NCBI RefSeq assembly: GCF_900104055.1
Contig: NZ_FNJQ01000003.1
Location: 81,908-145,907, forward strand
Origin: Pseudoselenomonas ruminantium
Lineage (GTDB): Bacteria; Bacillota; Negativicutes; Selenomonadales; Selenomonadaceae
DNA: 64,000 nucleotides
Direction: 5' to 3'
Every line of letters begins with the position of its first letter. The stretch's first letter is position 1. The notes under the pieces were generated by a model. It was not told the origin of the DNA. It saw nothing but the letters and a program-made list of their open reading frames with translations, and did no database searches. A program made the translations under genes and the position numbers. Of this stretch, positions 14,535-23,589 are shown in pieces.

Positions 14535-16229
14535 CTATACTTTCCTGGCTGTCGGCAGTACCCAGCGATATTGGAACGGCTTTTCCGGATCATTAATACT
14601 CATGGCAGTGGTTTTATTTTCCCAATCAGGACGCGTGGTGTTCTTCCAGTCCAACATATGCGAAAGTTCGCCTTGAGCAATCTGATAACGGTGATAATCC
14701 TCTTTGGACAAGCCAGACTTCAGTTTTTCTTCAAATTCTGCCACATACTTGGAAAAATCTGCTGATGTTTCAGCGGTATGCCACTGCCCGCTATCATCAA
14801 AAAGCTGCTTGTAATAGGAATCCCCATCCAGTTTCAACATAGCTTCCACACGGATGCTACCAAGGCCTATAGATTTCCCCTGTCCAATTTTGAAGCAAAT
14901 ATCCTTATCTTTCTGAGCAAACTCAAAAACTTTCAACAACGCTCCCAACTCATCCCTGCTGAGTCGCTCAAAGCGTATCCTGCTTTTGAATACCTGACCG
15001 GACTTTACCGGGTGTATAGGATGGGGGCACATCGTACTATCTTTCTGCTCCTGGTTTTTCCATGACATTCTCTTATGCCAGTACATCTTATATCCGCGTA
15101 TGCGGGCACCATTAGAATCCCAATGCATGATTTGCGTGGGATCATCCTGCTTCAGATAAAGCTGGAAAGATGTGGGTTTAGGATTACTGAGGATCCGAGC
15201 ATAGGCAAGATTTTCCTGAGCAGCCCTGCCGCTGGTGCAGACAGCATTCTCAAAAGAAAGCCTGCTTCCCCATAGCTCCTTACGGCCAAAAATAGCATCG
15301 GTATAGTCGATAGTATCTGTCTGCAAGCCTTTTGGCACCGCCATGCCAATGGACTGCCTATAAGGTATGCGATAAAACCTGCCATAACCGAAATGTCCTA
15401 TATGTCCATTCTCTTCCATGAAGAAGCAGGGAGCAACGAAGTCAATTTCGGAATCCCCTGTAAAATCAACAGCCTCACCATTTCTCTTGCAATATGGAGA
15501 TGTAAATATATCTACACCTTTGCGCGTCTCATCCGTTTTATAAGCTTCAACCACCTCCTGCTCCACCAAAACTTTTTGTGACCAGTTTGGCAGTTCATGG
15601 ATAGTATAATGACTTTTCGGATTCCGCCCCCCTTTCATAGGCCCCGTATAAGTAGTCACACCGCTATTTTCCCAATATATGCTGGGAGATTTTGCATTAA
15701 CCTCTGCTGCCCTGCCTTTCATCTCCTTTACGATGGTATATACCATGTAATATTGGTTTTCAACCTTGTTGTGAATCAAAAAGCCTGCCTGCACATTCTC
15801 TTTCTTTACGCGAGATGTATATGCCTGGCGGAGATAGCATTTTTTTACGTCTCCCCCCTTCTTTGCAGCCATTGCACGGAAATACAAATGCTTGTCATTG
15901 AAGTCGGAATCTTCCTTATCGCTGCGCATGGCACCACAGGTCACTATCTTAAAGATATTCTTTACCATGCCGCGGATAGAGCTGCCCGGGATGACAGGAA
16001 CTCCATTAGGACTGAAAAACTCACTGCCACCGTTGCCCACGAAAATGCTTGTCATGGTTTTGATGGAAAGGCAAATGTAACCGCTTAATTTCCCATTTGC
16101 CAATACATGGCTGCGGTAGTTCTCTTGCCGCTCCTCATCAGATTCTGCCCCGCCGTCAAAGGGCGCAGGCAATACCTTTGGCGGCAGGGATACGAAGTTA
16201 TATGTGGCTGTTGCTTGCCTGGGCATCAC
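14535..16229 (-). CDS. Type III-D RAMP protein (TIGR03986 type, Cas7-like)
   Basis: 564 residues. Opens with FVSLPPKVLPAPF, a stretch typical of the TIGR03986 group, then the RAMP core SGYICLSIKTMTSIFVGNGG and the loop VPVIPGSSIRGMVKNIFKI. A second RAMP-like region has IGQGKSIGLGSIRVEAM near residue 460. Backbone or capping subunit of the effector complex, contacting crRNA or target RNA. Overlaps the csx19 stop by 4 bases, showing translational coupling. Confidence 0.85.
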   Translation of the reverse strand: MMPRQATATYNFVSLPPKVLPAPFDGGAESDEERQENYRSHVLANGKLSGYICLSIKTMTSIFVGNGGSEFFSPNGVPVIPGSSIRGMVKNIFKIVTCGAMRSDKEDSDFNDKHLYFRAMAAKKGGDVKKCYLRQAYTSRVKKENVQAGFLIHNKVENQYYMVYTIVKEMKGRAAEVNAKSPSIYWENSGVTTYTGPMKGGRNPKSHYTIHELPNWSQKVLVEQEVVEAYKTDETRKGVDIFTSPYCKRNGEAVDFTGDSEIDFVAPCFFMEENGHIGHFGYGRFYRIPYRQSIGMAVPKGLQTDTIDYTDAIFGRKELWGSRLSFENAVCTSGRAAQENLAYARILSNPKPTSFQLYLKQDDPTQIMHWDSNGARIRGYKMYWHKRMSWKNQEQKDSTMCPHPIHPVKSGQVFKSRIRFERLSRDELGALLKVFEFAQKDKDICFKIGQGKSIGLGSIRVEAMLKLDGDSYYKQLFDDSGQWHTAETSADFSKYVAEFEEKLKSGLSKEDYHRYQIAQGELSHMLDWKNTTRPDWENKTTAMSINDPEKPFQYRWVLPTARKV

Positions 16230-16807
16230 CTTGCATCTCCTTTCACGAAAACCGGCAATATTGCCTTAAACCTGTAGTCCACATACCCTGCCTGGGCAGT
16301 CTTCTCATTTATTCCTACATAACTACGGGTTTCTAATGCATAGTATTCTGCATCTTCATCTACTACCGGGAGCAGCATTTGCAGCTTGCGGTCACTGTCA
16401 ACCAGTCTCATGAAACCTTCCGCACACTCCTGAGACTCTGTTTTCCTTCCCCAAAATCTGGAGGCAGAATCTATATACTCAGACTCCGCTCCTTCGCCAT
16501 CTTTGCGGTAACGGCCTTGAAAGCTGCCTCCCTGCTTCAACAGGTGAAGTTCTTCATTGTCATTGAACCCCCGCACTTCCAGCAGCAATCCATCCCGTGG
16601 GACTGCCTTTGAAAAATGCAGCTGACCGCTTTCCCATTTTCCCCAACTAATGGCATCAATCTGCCAAAGGACAAAGAATCCCGTTTGAAAATCCAATTCC
16701 TGCAATTTTACCTGCAAGGCAGCTATGCTAGCAGGAATGGCTATATCTTTTATGAGGCTCTTGCCGGCTTTGATCTCCGTAGGCTTCAAAAGCGCTTCAC
16801 GATTCAT
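16226..16807 (-). CDS. csx19: Csx19-like small subunit of the type III-D complex
   Basis: 193 residues. FFVLWQIDAISWGKWESG and LLLEVRGFNDNEELHLLKQG followed by FQGRYRKD match the csx19 (TIGR03984) pattern of W-G...F.E..ELR....G..F..R.R.D. Csx19 is specific to type III-D operons and is a structural component. It overlaps both neighbours by 4 bases. The end of the protein (YVDYRFKAILPVFVK) is a plain beta-type tail. Confidence 0.75.
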   Translation of the reverse strand: MNREALLKPTEIKAGKSLIKDIAIPASIAALQVKLQELDFQTGFFVLWQIDAISWGKWESGQLHFSKAVPRDGLLLEVRGFNDNEELHLLKQGGSFQGRYRKDGEGAESEYIDSASRFWGRKTESQECAEGFMRLVDSDRKLQMLLPVVDEDAEYYALETRSYVGINEKTAQAGYVDYRFKAILPVFVKGDAR

Positions 16808-18195
16808 GCCCCTGCCTCCTTCATATTTATGAACGCATCGACAAATTCCTGCAACTTCCCAGCCTCTTCCGGCTGGATACTTGAGCCAGACAGGCGTGAG
16901 AATGGCTTACCTTTATAGTATAGTTTTGCCTCCAGACCACGCAGTCTGCCATAACCTATAGCTTTGCCGCTGCCAATGGCAATCCTTCCCAACCAGGCAT
17001 CCTTGAGCAGCAACAATGCCAGACCTATTTCCCAAGGCTGGGCATGATGGATTTCCCAGTGCATGGCGAGGGCACACTTATCCATATCCTTTTGCCAGAC
17101 AGGCATCGAGGTAAACAGAGCTGAATCTATGGTGCCGCCTGTGAAGCGGTCTACTCTTATGCGTGTCTGCTGATAAGGCTGCACAGCATCGCTCAAGCGG
17201 ATTTCATCCACCAAAAAGCGGCTGCGGGATTTTTTGGAAAGATGCTCCCGCATTTTCTGTGGGTCAGGCCCCATAAGGGATTCCAGCATATCCGTATTCT
17301 TTCCCAGGGATTGGAGTATGTACTCACATCGATGACGCAGCACTCCCTTAATACTGGAGCCAGGCACACACCAGTTCCCATCGCTGTCGCGCATCATAAT
17401 GGCATCAATTTTGCCATTCTCTTCCTCGCCGACGACCAGATGGGACTTATCGCTGTCACGAACCATAAGCCCCCCTTCCAGCAGAAAGTCTGCATCTACT
17501 ACAAAACTGTCTGCAGAATAGGCATGTTCAGAAGTATTTCTTTTGAAAGTTTTGTGTTGCCTAGGTGGCCTGTCCATAAAATAGGCTGCCGTATCATCTG
17601 CATTTTGGAAGTCATACACATCTGTAGTTATATTCTCCAGAACGACCTTGCCAAAACCAATGGCTGTACGCGCTCCCAAATGAAACCCATCTGCTAGATG
17701 GTGCCCCAACCGCATAAGAGTGCTTTCCAGCAAGTCTCTGTCATTTTCATGGATATTTCGCAGAATAATTTCTGCCATAAAGGTGCCATGGGCTCCCTGA
17801 TCGATGACCTCATAATCGAACTTGCCATGCTTGATACCAGTCCCCGTCAGTCCATCCAGATTGACGCTATCACGATGGACAAGAGCAACGTCGCTGAGCT
17901 TGATGTCATGGATGATGGTGGAGCTTTGCAGTTCCATTTCATAGGCGGAGGGCTGCTCCAAATCAGTACCGAAAAGCAGTGCCGCTGCCCGGGGATTCTC
18001 CGTCTCAACATATTGGCGCAACACACCTGCCAGAGAGGTGCCGGGGATAAAGGCATCGCCATTCTTATCCTTCATAATCTGAATATCTATCTGATTGCCT
18101 TCCTCATGACCTCCCATACCTATCAGCAGCGGGGCCTTCAGCACTAGATTTCCCTCTATGCAGAGCTTGCCACGAATGCTTTCCTTATTCATCAT
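16804..18195 (-). CDS. Fused double Cas7 (Csm3-like) RAMP protein
   Basis: About 463 residues from ATG 18195 (AGGTGG ahead; a much earlier in-frame start would overlap csx10 by almost 90 bases). Two Csm3-like units in one chain: the first with LVLKAPLLIGMGG and DAFIPGTSLAGVLRQYVE, the second with FLLEGGLMVRDSDKSHLVVG and WCVPGSSIKGVLRHRCEYI. Each also ends in a glycine-rich loop (LGARTAIGFGKV; IGSGKAIGYGRLRG). Cas7 units form the filament along the crRNA and cut target RNA; fusion of two is a known III-D feature. Overlaps the csx10 stop by 11 bases. Confidence 0.85.
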   Translation of the reverse strand: MMNKESIRGKLCIEGNLVLKAPLLIGMGGHEEGNQIDIQIMKDKNGDAFIPGTSLAGVLRQYVETENPRAAALLFGTDLEQPSAYEMELQSSTIIHDIKLSDVALVHRDSVNLDGLTGTGIKHGKFDYEVIDQGAHGTFMAEIILRNIHENDRDLLESTLMRLGHHLADGFHLGARTAIGFGKVVLENITTDVYDFQNADDTAAYFMDRPPRQHKTFKRNTSEHAYSADSFVVDADFLLEGGLMVRDSDKSHLVVGEEENGKIDAIMMRDSDGNWCVPGSSIKGVLRHRCEYILQSLGKNTDMLESLMGPDPQKMREHLSKKSRSRFLVDEIRLSDAVQPYQQTRIRVDRFTGGTIDSALFTSMPVWQKDMDKCALAMHWEIHHAQPWEIGLALLLLKDAWLGRIAIGSGKAIGYGRLRGLEAKLYYKGKPFSRLSGSSIQPEEAGKLQEFVDAFINMKEAGA

Positions 18196-19795
18196 CCCAC
18201 CACCTTTCCAGCTTCTCGGCTTTACGACCATTGCGGAAGAACCAATGCCAATATTCATAGAAGAGCTTGTCATTCGTTTTCAATTCTTCCAAAGACAGCT
18301 TGTCATCGATGTCTGCCAGAACCTCGTGGATCTTCGGTGACAGCACACTTTGCCAATCATGCTTTTGATTATTGTAAGGCATTTGCGCAAGGGGAGCATT
18401 TTCCAGCAGTTCGCCCAGGCTTGTCCCGCTGACCTCTACTTTGCGCAGCATCCGGGTCAAGGGCGTACTCTCACCACCTTTTTCTGCCTCCAGGCTATTT
18501 TGCATATTACTGCGGCAGTAGGCACTCTTTTCGTCCAACATACTATCCAAACGTGCGAAGAGGTGATTGGCATCCTGTGGAAAATATTTTCTTGCCTGTT
18601 CCACATCTTCTGCGGCAAAAAGTCTGACAGCTTCCCGCATCTTCTTTTTCACAATCTCCTGGGCATACTTGCTTACTTGACTTGATTTGACAGCCTGTCG
18701 TGCCGGTCTTACCTTGTCTGGCGTTTTGGCATATTTCAACTTGGGGCACTGCCATACACGAACCTGCCCATATCCTTCCTCAGTACGGAGTCCGATACCC
18801 TCGTAGCAGAGCCGGATCAGATGCTTCCAGTCTTCATCGTTCCAATCATCTTCCTTCTGAATAATGAAGATAGTACCTGCAGCCAAAGCATTCAGCCTTG
18901 GACACTTCATCCCCCAGACGCCCACAAAGCTGTCAACTTTTTCAGCCTTGGAAAATATCTTCCGTTTCCCGCTCTGAATATGGAACGCCTCTCTTTGGCA
19001 GCACTCATTCATTGCCCTGGCGAATTCGTTCAATCCTTCTTGGGCATCATTGGATAGACCAGCAAGCAGCAGGGGCGTTTCCAGGCGCAGGCAGACACTT
19101 CTGCCCTCTGCCTTCTGCGCCACAGGTAAATCCTCTATCTCGCCTAACTCAATACTGCAACTGCCATACTGCGTGTATTGGGAACGACCTACATGAGCCA
19201 GCCATACATTCTCCTGTAGCACCTTCATCAGCTTTTCCAGCGCTTCCTGATTGCCAAAGATATATCCTTCAAAGGACTGGCCAGGTGCTATTGATTCGTA
19301 ATTATAGATGCCACCCTTGATGGAACGTCCGGCCAGACGTTCTTTGCCATCCTGGCTGCCACTATCACTACGGCTCATATGCAGGGTGATGTTTTTCTGT
19401 ATTTCCGTGGAGTAAATTTTTCCCTGCTCAATGGAGCCAAAGCCCCTAAGAGGCTTGTAGTTTGCCTCTGAATCCTGCTGCAGCAGGTCAATGATGCTGT
19501 TTCCATCCTTGATTTTTTGCAAAGATAACGGCATGACCATGCTCCTGCATCCTGTAGTTTGGTTTACAGGATAGGCATCTACAAAGCGAAGCTTTTGGAA
19601 AAACAACTCTACAAAATCCGCATTCTCATGAGCTTTCTTTCCTAAGCCCGCCTTCTGGATATAGCGTCCTGCCAGTATTCCCCGCAGGACATTACCAGAG
19701 AAATAATCATAGGTGGCGGTCATAACGTCGGTATTGCCCCTGGTGGAAAGAATAACCGGCGAAACCGTTTTGATTTTAATGGCCATCTGCCTCAT
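18185..19795 (-). CDS. csx10: Csx10 (Cas5-like) RAMP protein
   Basis: 536 residues. N-terminus IKIKTVSPVILSTRGNTDVM then YDYFSGNVLRGILAGRYI is the Csx10 opening. GVWGMKCPRLNALAAGTIFI and EGIGLRTEEGYGQVRVW in the middle match Csx10 (its usual GGW....P.L.A..AGSVF and G.G.R..EG.G). It is thought to cap the 5' handle of the crRNA as Cas5 does. A real start may be MAIKIKT four codons in. Overlaps the upstream Cas7 stop by 4 bases. Confidence 0.87.
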   Translation of the reverse strand: MRQMAIKIKTVSPVILSTRGNTDVMTATYDYFSGNVLRGILAGRYIQKAGLGKKAHENADFVELFFQKLRFVDAYPVNQTTGCRSMVMPLSLQKIKDGNSIIDLLQQDSEANYKPLRGFGSIEQGKIYSTEIQKNITLHMSRSDSGSQDGKERLAGRSIKGGIYNYESIAPGQSFEGYIFGNQEALEKLMKVLQENVWLAHVGRSQYTQYGSCSIELGEIEDLPVAQKAEGRSVCLRLETPLLLAGLSNDAQEGLNEFARAMNECCQREAFHIQSGKRKIFSKAEKVDSFVGVWGMKCPRLNALAAGTIFIIQKEDDWNDEDWKHLIRLCYEGIGLRTEEGYGQVRVWQCPKLKYAKTPDKVRPARQAVKSSQVSKYAQEIVKKKMREAVRLFAAEDVEQARKYFPQDANHLFARLDSMLDEKSAYCRSNMQNSLEAEKGGESTPLTRMLRKVEVSGTSLGELLENAPLAQMPYNNQKHDWQSVLSPKIHEVLADIDDKLSLEELKTNDKLFYEYWHWFFRNGRKAEKLERWWDDE

Positions 19796-20646
19796 TTACT
19801 CTTTCCCTCCTTGAACACATCCCTTATCAAGGGAGTACGTATATCTTTGTCACCTTGCAACATAAGACAGTCAATACATCCAAAGCCACGAGTTCGCTTA
19901 ACTCCCGCATGGGTCAGATTCTTAAAAGCCAACGCCAATAATTTGAAATGACGCTCTGTACCGCCGAGAATCTCTATTCTCCCCTCAAAGTTCAGCCCCG
20001 CTTCCACTACACGCATATTATGGAGAGATCCATCTGCCGCCGTACCAGTCATCCTGTCCAATCTCGTTTGATAGCGCAGAGATGTATACTGTTCCAATAC
20101 ATCATTAGCGGTAAAAATCTCAGGATAGGCACTCTGCAAATACTGCCAATCATCCTTCATCTCTTCATAGCCAACAAGATATAAGTTCGGTATGATAAGC
20201 CGGGCCTCCCCCTGACTGCCGTGGTGGAAAAGAGCCTCCAGCTCCCGCCGTAGTTCTGCACCGTTTCCCATTGGTGTATTCATTTCGGTCACTTCCAGGG
20301 CGCTCTCATACAAAAGCCCCTTCAGTCTTTTGGCAGGGAAATAAGGCAGCCCCACCTCATCATGGACAACCTCTGCATCCACGTTCACATCAGCCTGACC
20401 AGAGCCCAGATGCAACGGTGACAGGGTATGCACCCTTAGGGTAAAGGAATCATAGGTAATTTTCCCCATTTTAGCTTCGTTATCCTTCTCCTTGTTGCTA
20501 CGCTTCAACGATGGTTCAGATACAGAATTTTCCTTTTTCTTTTCATGTGCATGTTGGGCTGCATTTTGCGCCTTGACTATGCGTTTTTGTTTTTCCTGCT
20601 CCCGCTGTTCCTTTTTGCTTACCTTTTTCTTATCCTTCCCTGCCAC
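19792..20646 (-). CDS. Cas7 (Csm3-like) RAMP protein with Lys-rich N-terminal tail
   Basis: 284 residues from GTG 20646, chosen because GGGAGG lies 8 bases ahead. The first 60 residues are a highly charged lysine/glutamate tail (KDKKKVSKKEQREQEKQK), unusual for Cas7; an internal ATG before GKITYDSFTL would give a tail-free 223-residue form. The RAMP core has RVHTLSPLHLGSGQADVN, LPYFPAKRLKGLLYESAL and KRTRGFGCIDCLM. It overlaps the cas10 stop by 17 bases. The tail may bind nucleic acid; that is inference. Confidence 0.82.
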   Translation of the reverse strand: MAGKDKKKVSKKEQREQEKQKRIVKAQNAAQHAHEKKKENSVSEPSLKRSNKEKDNEAKMGKITYDSFTLRVHTLSPLHLGSGQADVNVDAEVVHDEVGLPYFPAKRLKGLLYESALEVTEMNTPMGNGAELRRELEALFHHGSQGEARLIIPNLYLVGYEEMKDDWQYLQSAYPEIFTANDVLEQYTSLRYQTRLDRMTGTAADGSLHNMRVVEAGLNFEGRIEILGGTERHFKLLALAFKNLTHAGVKRTRGFGCIDCLMLQGDKDIRTPLIRDVFKEGKSK

Positions 20647-22267
20647 TATTCTCCACCTCCCTGAATAAACAGAAATCCAGCATCTCAATCATATCCAAAT
20701 ATGGTGTACGGTTCTCTGCCCATAGTTCCTTCTCGTAGGTTTTCCATGCTTCCACAGCAGGGAGGCGCATTTTGCTGTTCGGATTGTTGCGTATCAGATA
20801 ATCAAGCTGCTGCTTGAACTGAACCTGCTCGTGCCTGCCTGCGGCCAGGACTCTGCGCATTTCTTTCAACTTGCTCATGGGCATCTTGTGCGGACCAAAA
20901 TGTACCTCCTGCATCGCCAGCAACAGATTATCAAGTGCTTCCGGCATATCCCCGGAAGCATCTACCCGATAAGGGCCAAAGTGCATATTGCGCCCCAACA
21001 CATCATGATATTCCTGCTTACGAATTTGTGACAGCTGAGGAGCTTGCTCCCCGTGAAGAATAGTAAAATCCAGCCAGCAGGAGGGAGCATCATCCTGACG
21101 CATGCGTTTCTTTGCCTCACTGCACAACTGCTCGGTCATCTCATAACCTCTAAAGAATGGGTAGGAAGTAGGAAGAATAGCAATACCTCCACAGCTGCAT
21201 ATCCCATTTTCCTTCAGTTCTCTCATAACAAAAGCTGTAAATTGCAGGGCAAGCTTCGCATGGCAGACAAAAGTCATATCATCGCCACCCAAAATCAAAG
21301 GACGAACAGGCAGCAAAGTTTCACCATCTGGACGCACAATCTTCTTTAGGAAGTGCCAATCATCATAGCATGACAAGATATCATCCACCAAGGCATTGAA
21401 CGCACAGATAGTTTTCTTGCGAATCGAGATGGAAAGGTTTTTCCGTTGCGTAAGGGTACTGCATTCACGGAACTGCTTGCCCATATTATTGCCATCTATG
21501 TGGACAACAGCCAGATAATCTTCTGTCTCCTTCTGACCCAGCTCGTCAAACTTCATAGGGAACGCCCATCCTCTCAGATAGTCATCCCTATCTTCTTCAG
21601 CAACAACGCTGCGTAGTTTGTCCAACAGCTCTTTCTCTGCTGGTGCTTCCCGTTCAGCAGTTTTCCTGTCAGCCAAAATTTTCGTCTCTATCTCCCAGGA
21701 ATAGAACCGATTATCCTCTTTATCATAAACATTTGCAGTCTCACCATTGCTTGCACAGGACAAAGTCAGTCCTGTATACGGCAGAGATACCTCAGGAAAC
21801 ACAGTATTCTGTGCATTCTTCAATTCTTCGTGCAACAAATCCAGACCTGTCTTACCATCTGCATTGCCCAAGAAATTCCCATTCTTATCCAGAGAGATAT
21901 TGCCAATGGCTGCACCGGTTTTCAATCCAGGGTACTCCACCAAAGCAATTTTCGTAAACGTGCTGACCACATCCCGCAACTTCTGTGTCTCTATCTCCGG
22001 ACGGAACAGCAAAAGCGCATTACCACCGCCGATATACCCCACACGACATGCAGTATACATTGACTCCCAATCCGGTTCTGCCACCTTAAGCCAGGTTTCT
22101 TCATCGATAGAGCCTGCGCCACATACCTCTTCCACTGCACGAATCAAAGCATCAGCAAAAAGATTCTCCACCAAATAGGAGGCACCAATGTTCGTTTTAA
22201 GCTGATTCCCGGAGAAAATATATTGCTGGATTGACCGTGTATCCAAAAGTATCGCCTTAAAATCCAT
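20630..22267 (-). CDS. cas10: Cas10 (type III-D), polymerase/cyclase subunit
   Basis: 545 residues from ATG 22267 (GGGAGGAAAG ahead). It has no N-terminal HD nuclease block: the protein opens directly with ILLDTRSIQQYIFSGNQLKT. Two palm-like regions are visible, AVVHIDGNNMGKQFRE near 260 and LILGGDDMTFVCHAKLAL with the GGDD motif at about 327-330. Intact GGDD indicates cyclic oligoadenylate synthesis when target RNA is bound; absence of HD means no DNA cutting by this subunit. It leads the effector operon. Confidence 0.92.
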   Translation of the reverse strand: MDFKAILLDTRSIQQYIFSGNQLKTNIGASYLVENLFADALIRAVEEVCGAGSIDEETWLKVAEPDWESMYTACRVGYIGGGNALLLFRPEIETQKLRDVVSTFTKIALVEYPGLKTGAAIGNISLDKNGNFLGNADGKTGLDLLHEELKNAQNTVFPEVSLPYTGLTLSCASNGETANVYDKEDNRFYSWEIETKILADRKTAEREAPAEKELLDKLRSVVAEEDRDDYLRGWAFPMKFDELGQKETEDYLAVVHIDGNNMGKQFRECSTLTQRKNLSISIRKKTICAFNALVDDILSCYDDWHFLKKIVRPDGETLLPVRPLILGGDDMTFVCHAKLALQFTAFVMRELKENGICSCGGIAILPTSYPFFRGYEMTEQLCSEAKKRMRQDDAPSCWLDFTILHGEQAPQLSQIRKQEYHDVLGRNMHFGPYRVDASGDMPEALDNLLLAMQEVHFGPHKMPMSKLKEMRRVLAAGRHEQVQFKQQLDYLIRNNPNSKMRLPAVEAWKTYEKELWAENRTPYLDMIEMLDFCLFREVENSGREG

Positions 22268-22288
22268 ATCTTTCCTCCCACCACTCAA

Positions 22289-22393
22289 CTATAATAAATC
22301 TTCAAAATTTACTGTCCTATATTTAATTAAGAATCTTCGACCTCTTTCAGCTAAATCCTGCCATCTGTGCCTGATATGACCACCTTTTGCCAT
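22289..22393 (-). CDS. Possible 34-residue leader ORF of the CRISPR operon
   Basis: MAKGGHIRHRWQDLAERGRR and a short remainder ending NFEDLL, stopping 21 bases before the cas10 ATG. Strongly basic with a protein-like amino acid pattern; the frame is open for 14 more codons upstream without ATG. A second frame just upstream (NLSFVFDKDGEYFVKWFD then stop, near 22430-22480) also looks coding, so this may be the wreck of an older gene instead. Ribosome site is poor. Confidence 0.3.
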   Translation of the reverse strand: MAKGGHIRHRWQDLAERGRRFLIKYRTVNFEDLL

Positions 22394-22514
22394 TGTATAG
22401 GTAATCCCCACTCTAGCTCTATCAGTCAAACCATTTCACAAAATATTCCCCATCTTTATCAAAAACAAAGGATAAGTTCAATCTTTGAAGAATATTCTTC
22501 AGGAGGCGAGACAA

Positions 22515-22790
22515 GTGAAGTATATTATCTGCTATGATATCAAAGAAGACAAAATCCGCAGCCATGTAGTCAAATACCTAGAGGACCGAGCTTTTCGCAT
22601 TCAGTTCAGTGTATTCTCCTGTAAATGTGATAACAAAGAAATCAAGAATATCTGGCAGGAACTGAAACAGATAACAGACGGCGCCACCAATCCACTCCTG
22701 ATGATTATTCCTGTATGCAAAGCCTGCGAAAAAGATATTCTGATGCACGGCCGACCACTAGAGGAAGACCGTCCTATTATTGTCGTGTAA
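22515..22790 (+). CDS. cas2: CRISPR adaptation protein Cas2
   Basis: 91 residues from GTG 22515; AGGAGG lies 8 bases before it. The opening VKYIICYDIKEDKIRSHVVK has the conserved first-strand Asp, and FSVFSCKCDNKEI plus LLMIIPVCKACEKDI complete the ferredoxin-like fold. Cas2 forms the integrase complex with Cas1. Divergent from the effector operon. The CRISPR array lies between cas2 and cas1. Confidence 0.93.
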   Translation: MKYIICYDIKEDKIRSHVVKYLEDRAFRIQFSVFSCKCDNKEIKNIWQELKQITDGATNPLLMIIPVCKACEKDILMHGRPLEEDRPIIVV

Positions 22791-22861
22791 ACGCTATGGC
22801 ATCCTCAAACCATTCGTGATATAATGCCGGCAGGATAATATTCCTCAACAGAAGAATCAAC

Positions 22862-22929
22862 AAAAAACTGAAAACCTCCCCTACCTGTTCGCAAGCCCCA
22901 TTCTACCGTCGAGGTTTTCAGTTTTTTCC
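22862..22929 (+). terminator. Hairpin/terminator at the start of the CRISPR leader
   Basis: AACTGAAAACCTC pairs with GAGGTTTTCAGTT across about 38 bases and is followed by a T-run. It follows cas2 and begins the leader. A closely similar copy is at 25770-25836 before the second, decayed array, so it is part of the leader module. Confidence 0.7.
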
Positions 22930-23089
22930 GTGGACACGCTGAAGGCTTATTATACAAGAACTGAGAGGCAAAAATTATGGATTTTCAAAACAAAAACTTT
23001 GACAGTAAGCAGGATTTTAACCAAAAATGGCGAAGGTTTTCAAAAATAGGGTTGAGAGGCCAGGCCACACAAGGCTCCTGAGCATCGCC
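22930..23089 (+). promoter_or_regulatory. CRISPR leader
   Basis: AT-rich stretch between the hairpin and the first repeat. It begins TCCGTGGACACG, which is repeated before the second array. The leader lies on this side because the repeats degrade at the opposite end. Confidence 0.65.
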
Positions 23090-23552
23090 GTCGACAGTAC
23101 CCTACTACCGCTTGCGGTATCGTAACCTGCAAGGGTATCTGCTTCGTAGTACTTTCTCATGGTCGACAGTACCCTACTACCGCTTGCGGTATCGTAACTT
23201 CCTTCTTGACGTCCTGAGTGAATTCACTCATCGTCGACAGTACCCTACTACCGCTTGCGGTATCGTAACAGGTTCTCCTTCAGCATAGTTGGTATGTTTC
23301 CTTGTCGACAGTACCCTACTACCGCTTGCGGTATCGTAACTGTGGATGCTTGTGCTACAATTTTAAAATTTGCTGTCGACAGTCCCCTACTACCGCTTGC
23401 GGTATCGTAACGTCTCTACTTTAGTAGATGACGGACCACCATTGTTCGTCGACAGTCCCCTACTACTGCTTGCGGTATCGTAACACGTTTGCCATAGTGA
23501 TCAATCTCCTTTCAAATCGACAGTAGCCTATTAGCGCTTACGATATCCCCTA
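23090..23552 (+). CRISPR. CRISPR array, 7 repeats and 6 spacers
   Basis: Repeat of 37 bases, opening GTCGACAGTACCCTACTACC and closing GCTTGCGGTATCGTAAC. It holds the inner palindrome TACCGC-TTGC-GGTA. Repeats start at 23090, 23162, 23233, 23304, 23375, 23448 and about 23516. Spacers are 35, 34, 34, 34, 36 and 31 bases. Repeats 5 and 6 differ by one or two bases, and repeat 7 is strongly degenerate (ATCGACAGTAGCCTATTAGC), marking the trailer end. The array sits between cas2 and cas1, 38 bases before the cas1 start. Confidence 0.97.
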
Positions 23553-23589
23553 AGAAACAAAACTCTACATACCTTAAGGATGATATGCC

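Noticed and set aside
23090..23552. Array belonging to a type I or II system
   Set aside because: No cas3, cas8, cas9 or cas4 is present; the only effector set is type III-D with cas6 in the same locus.
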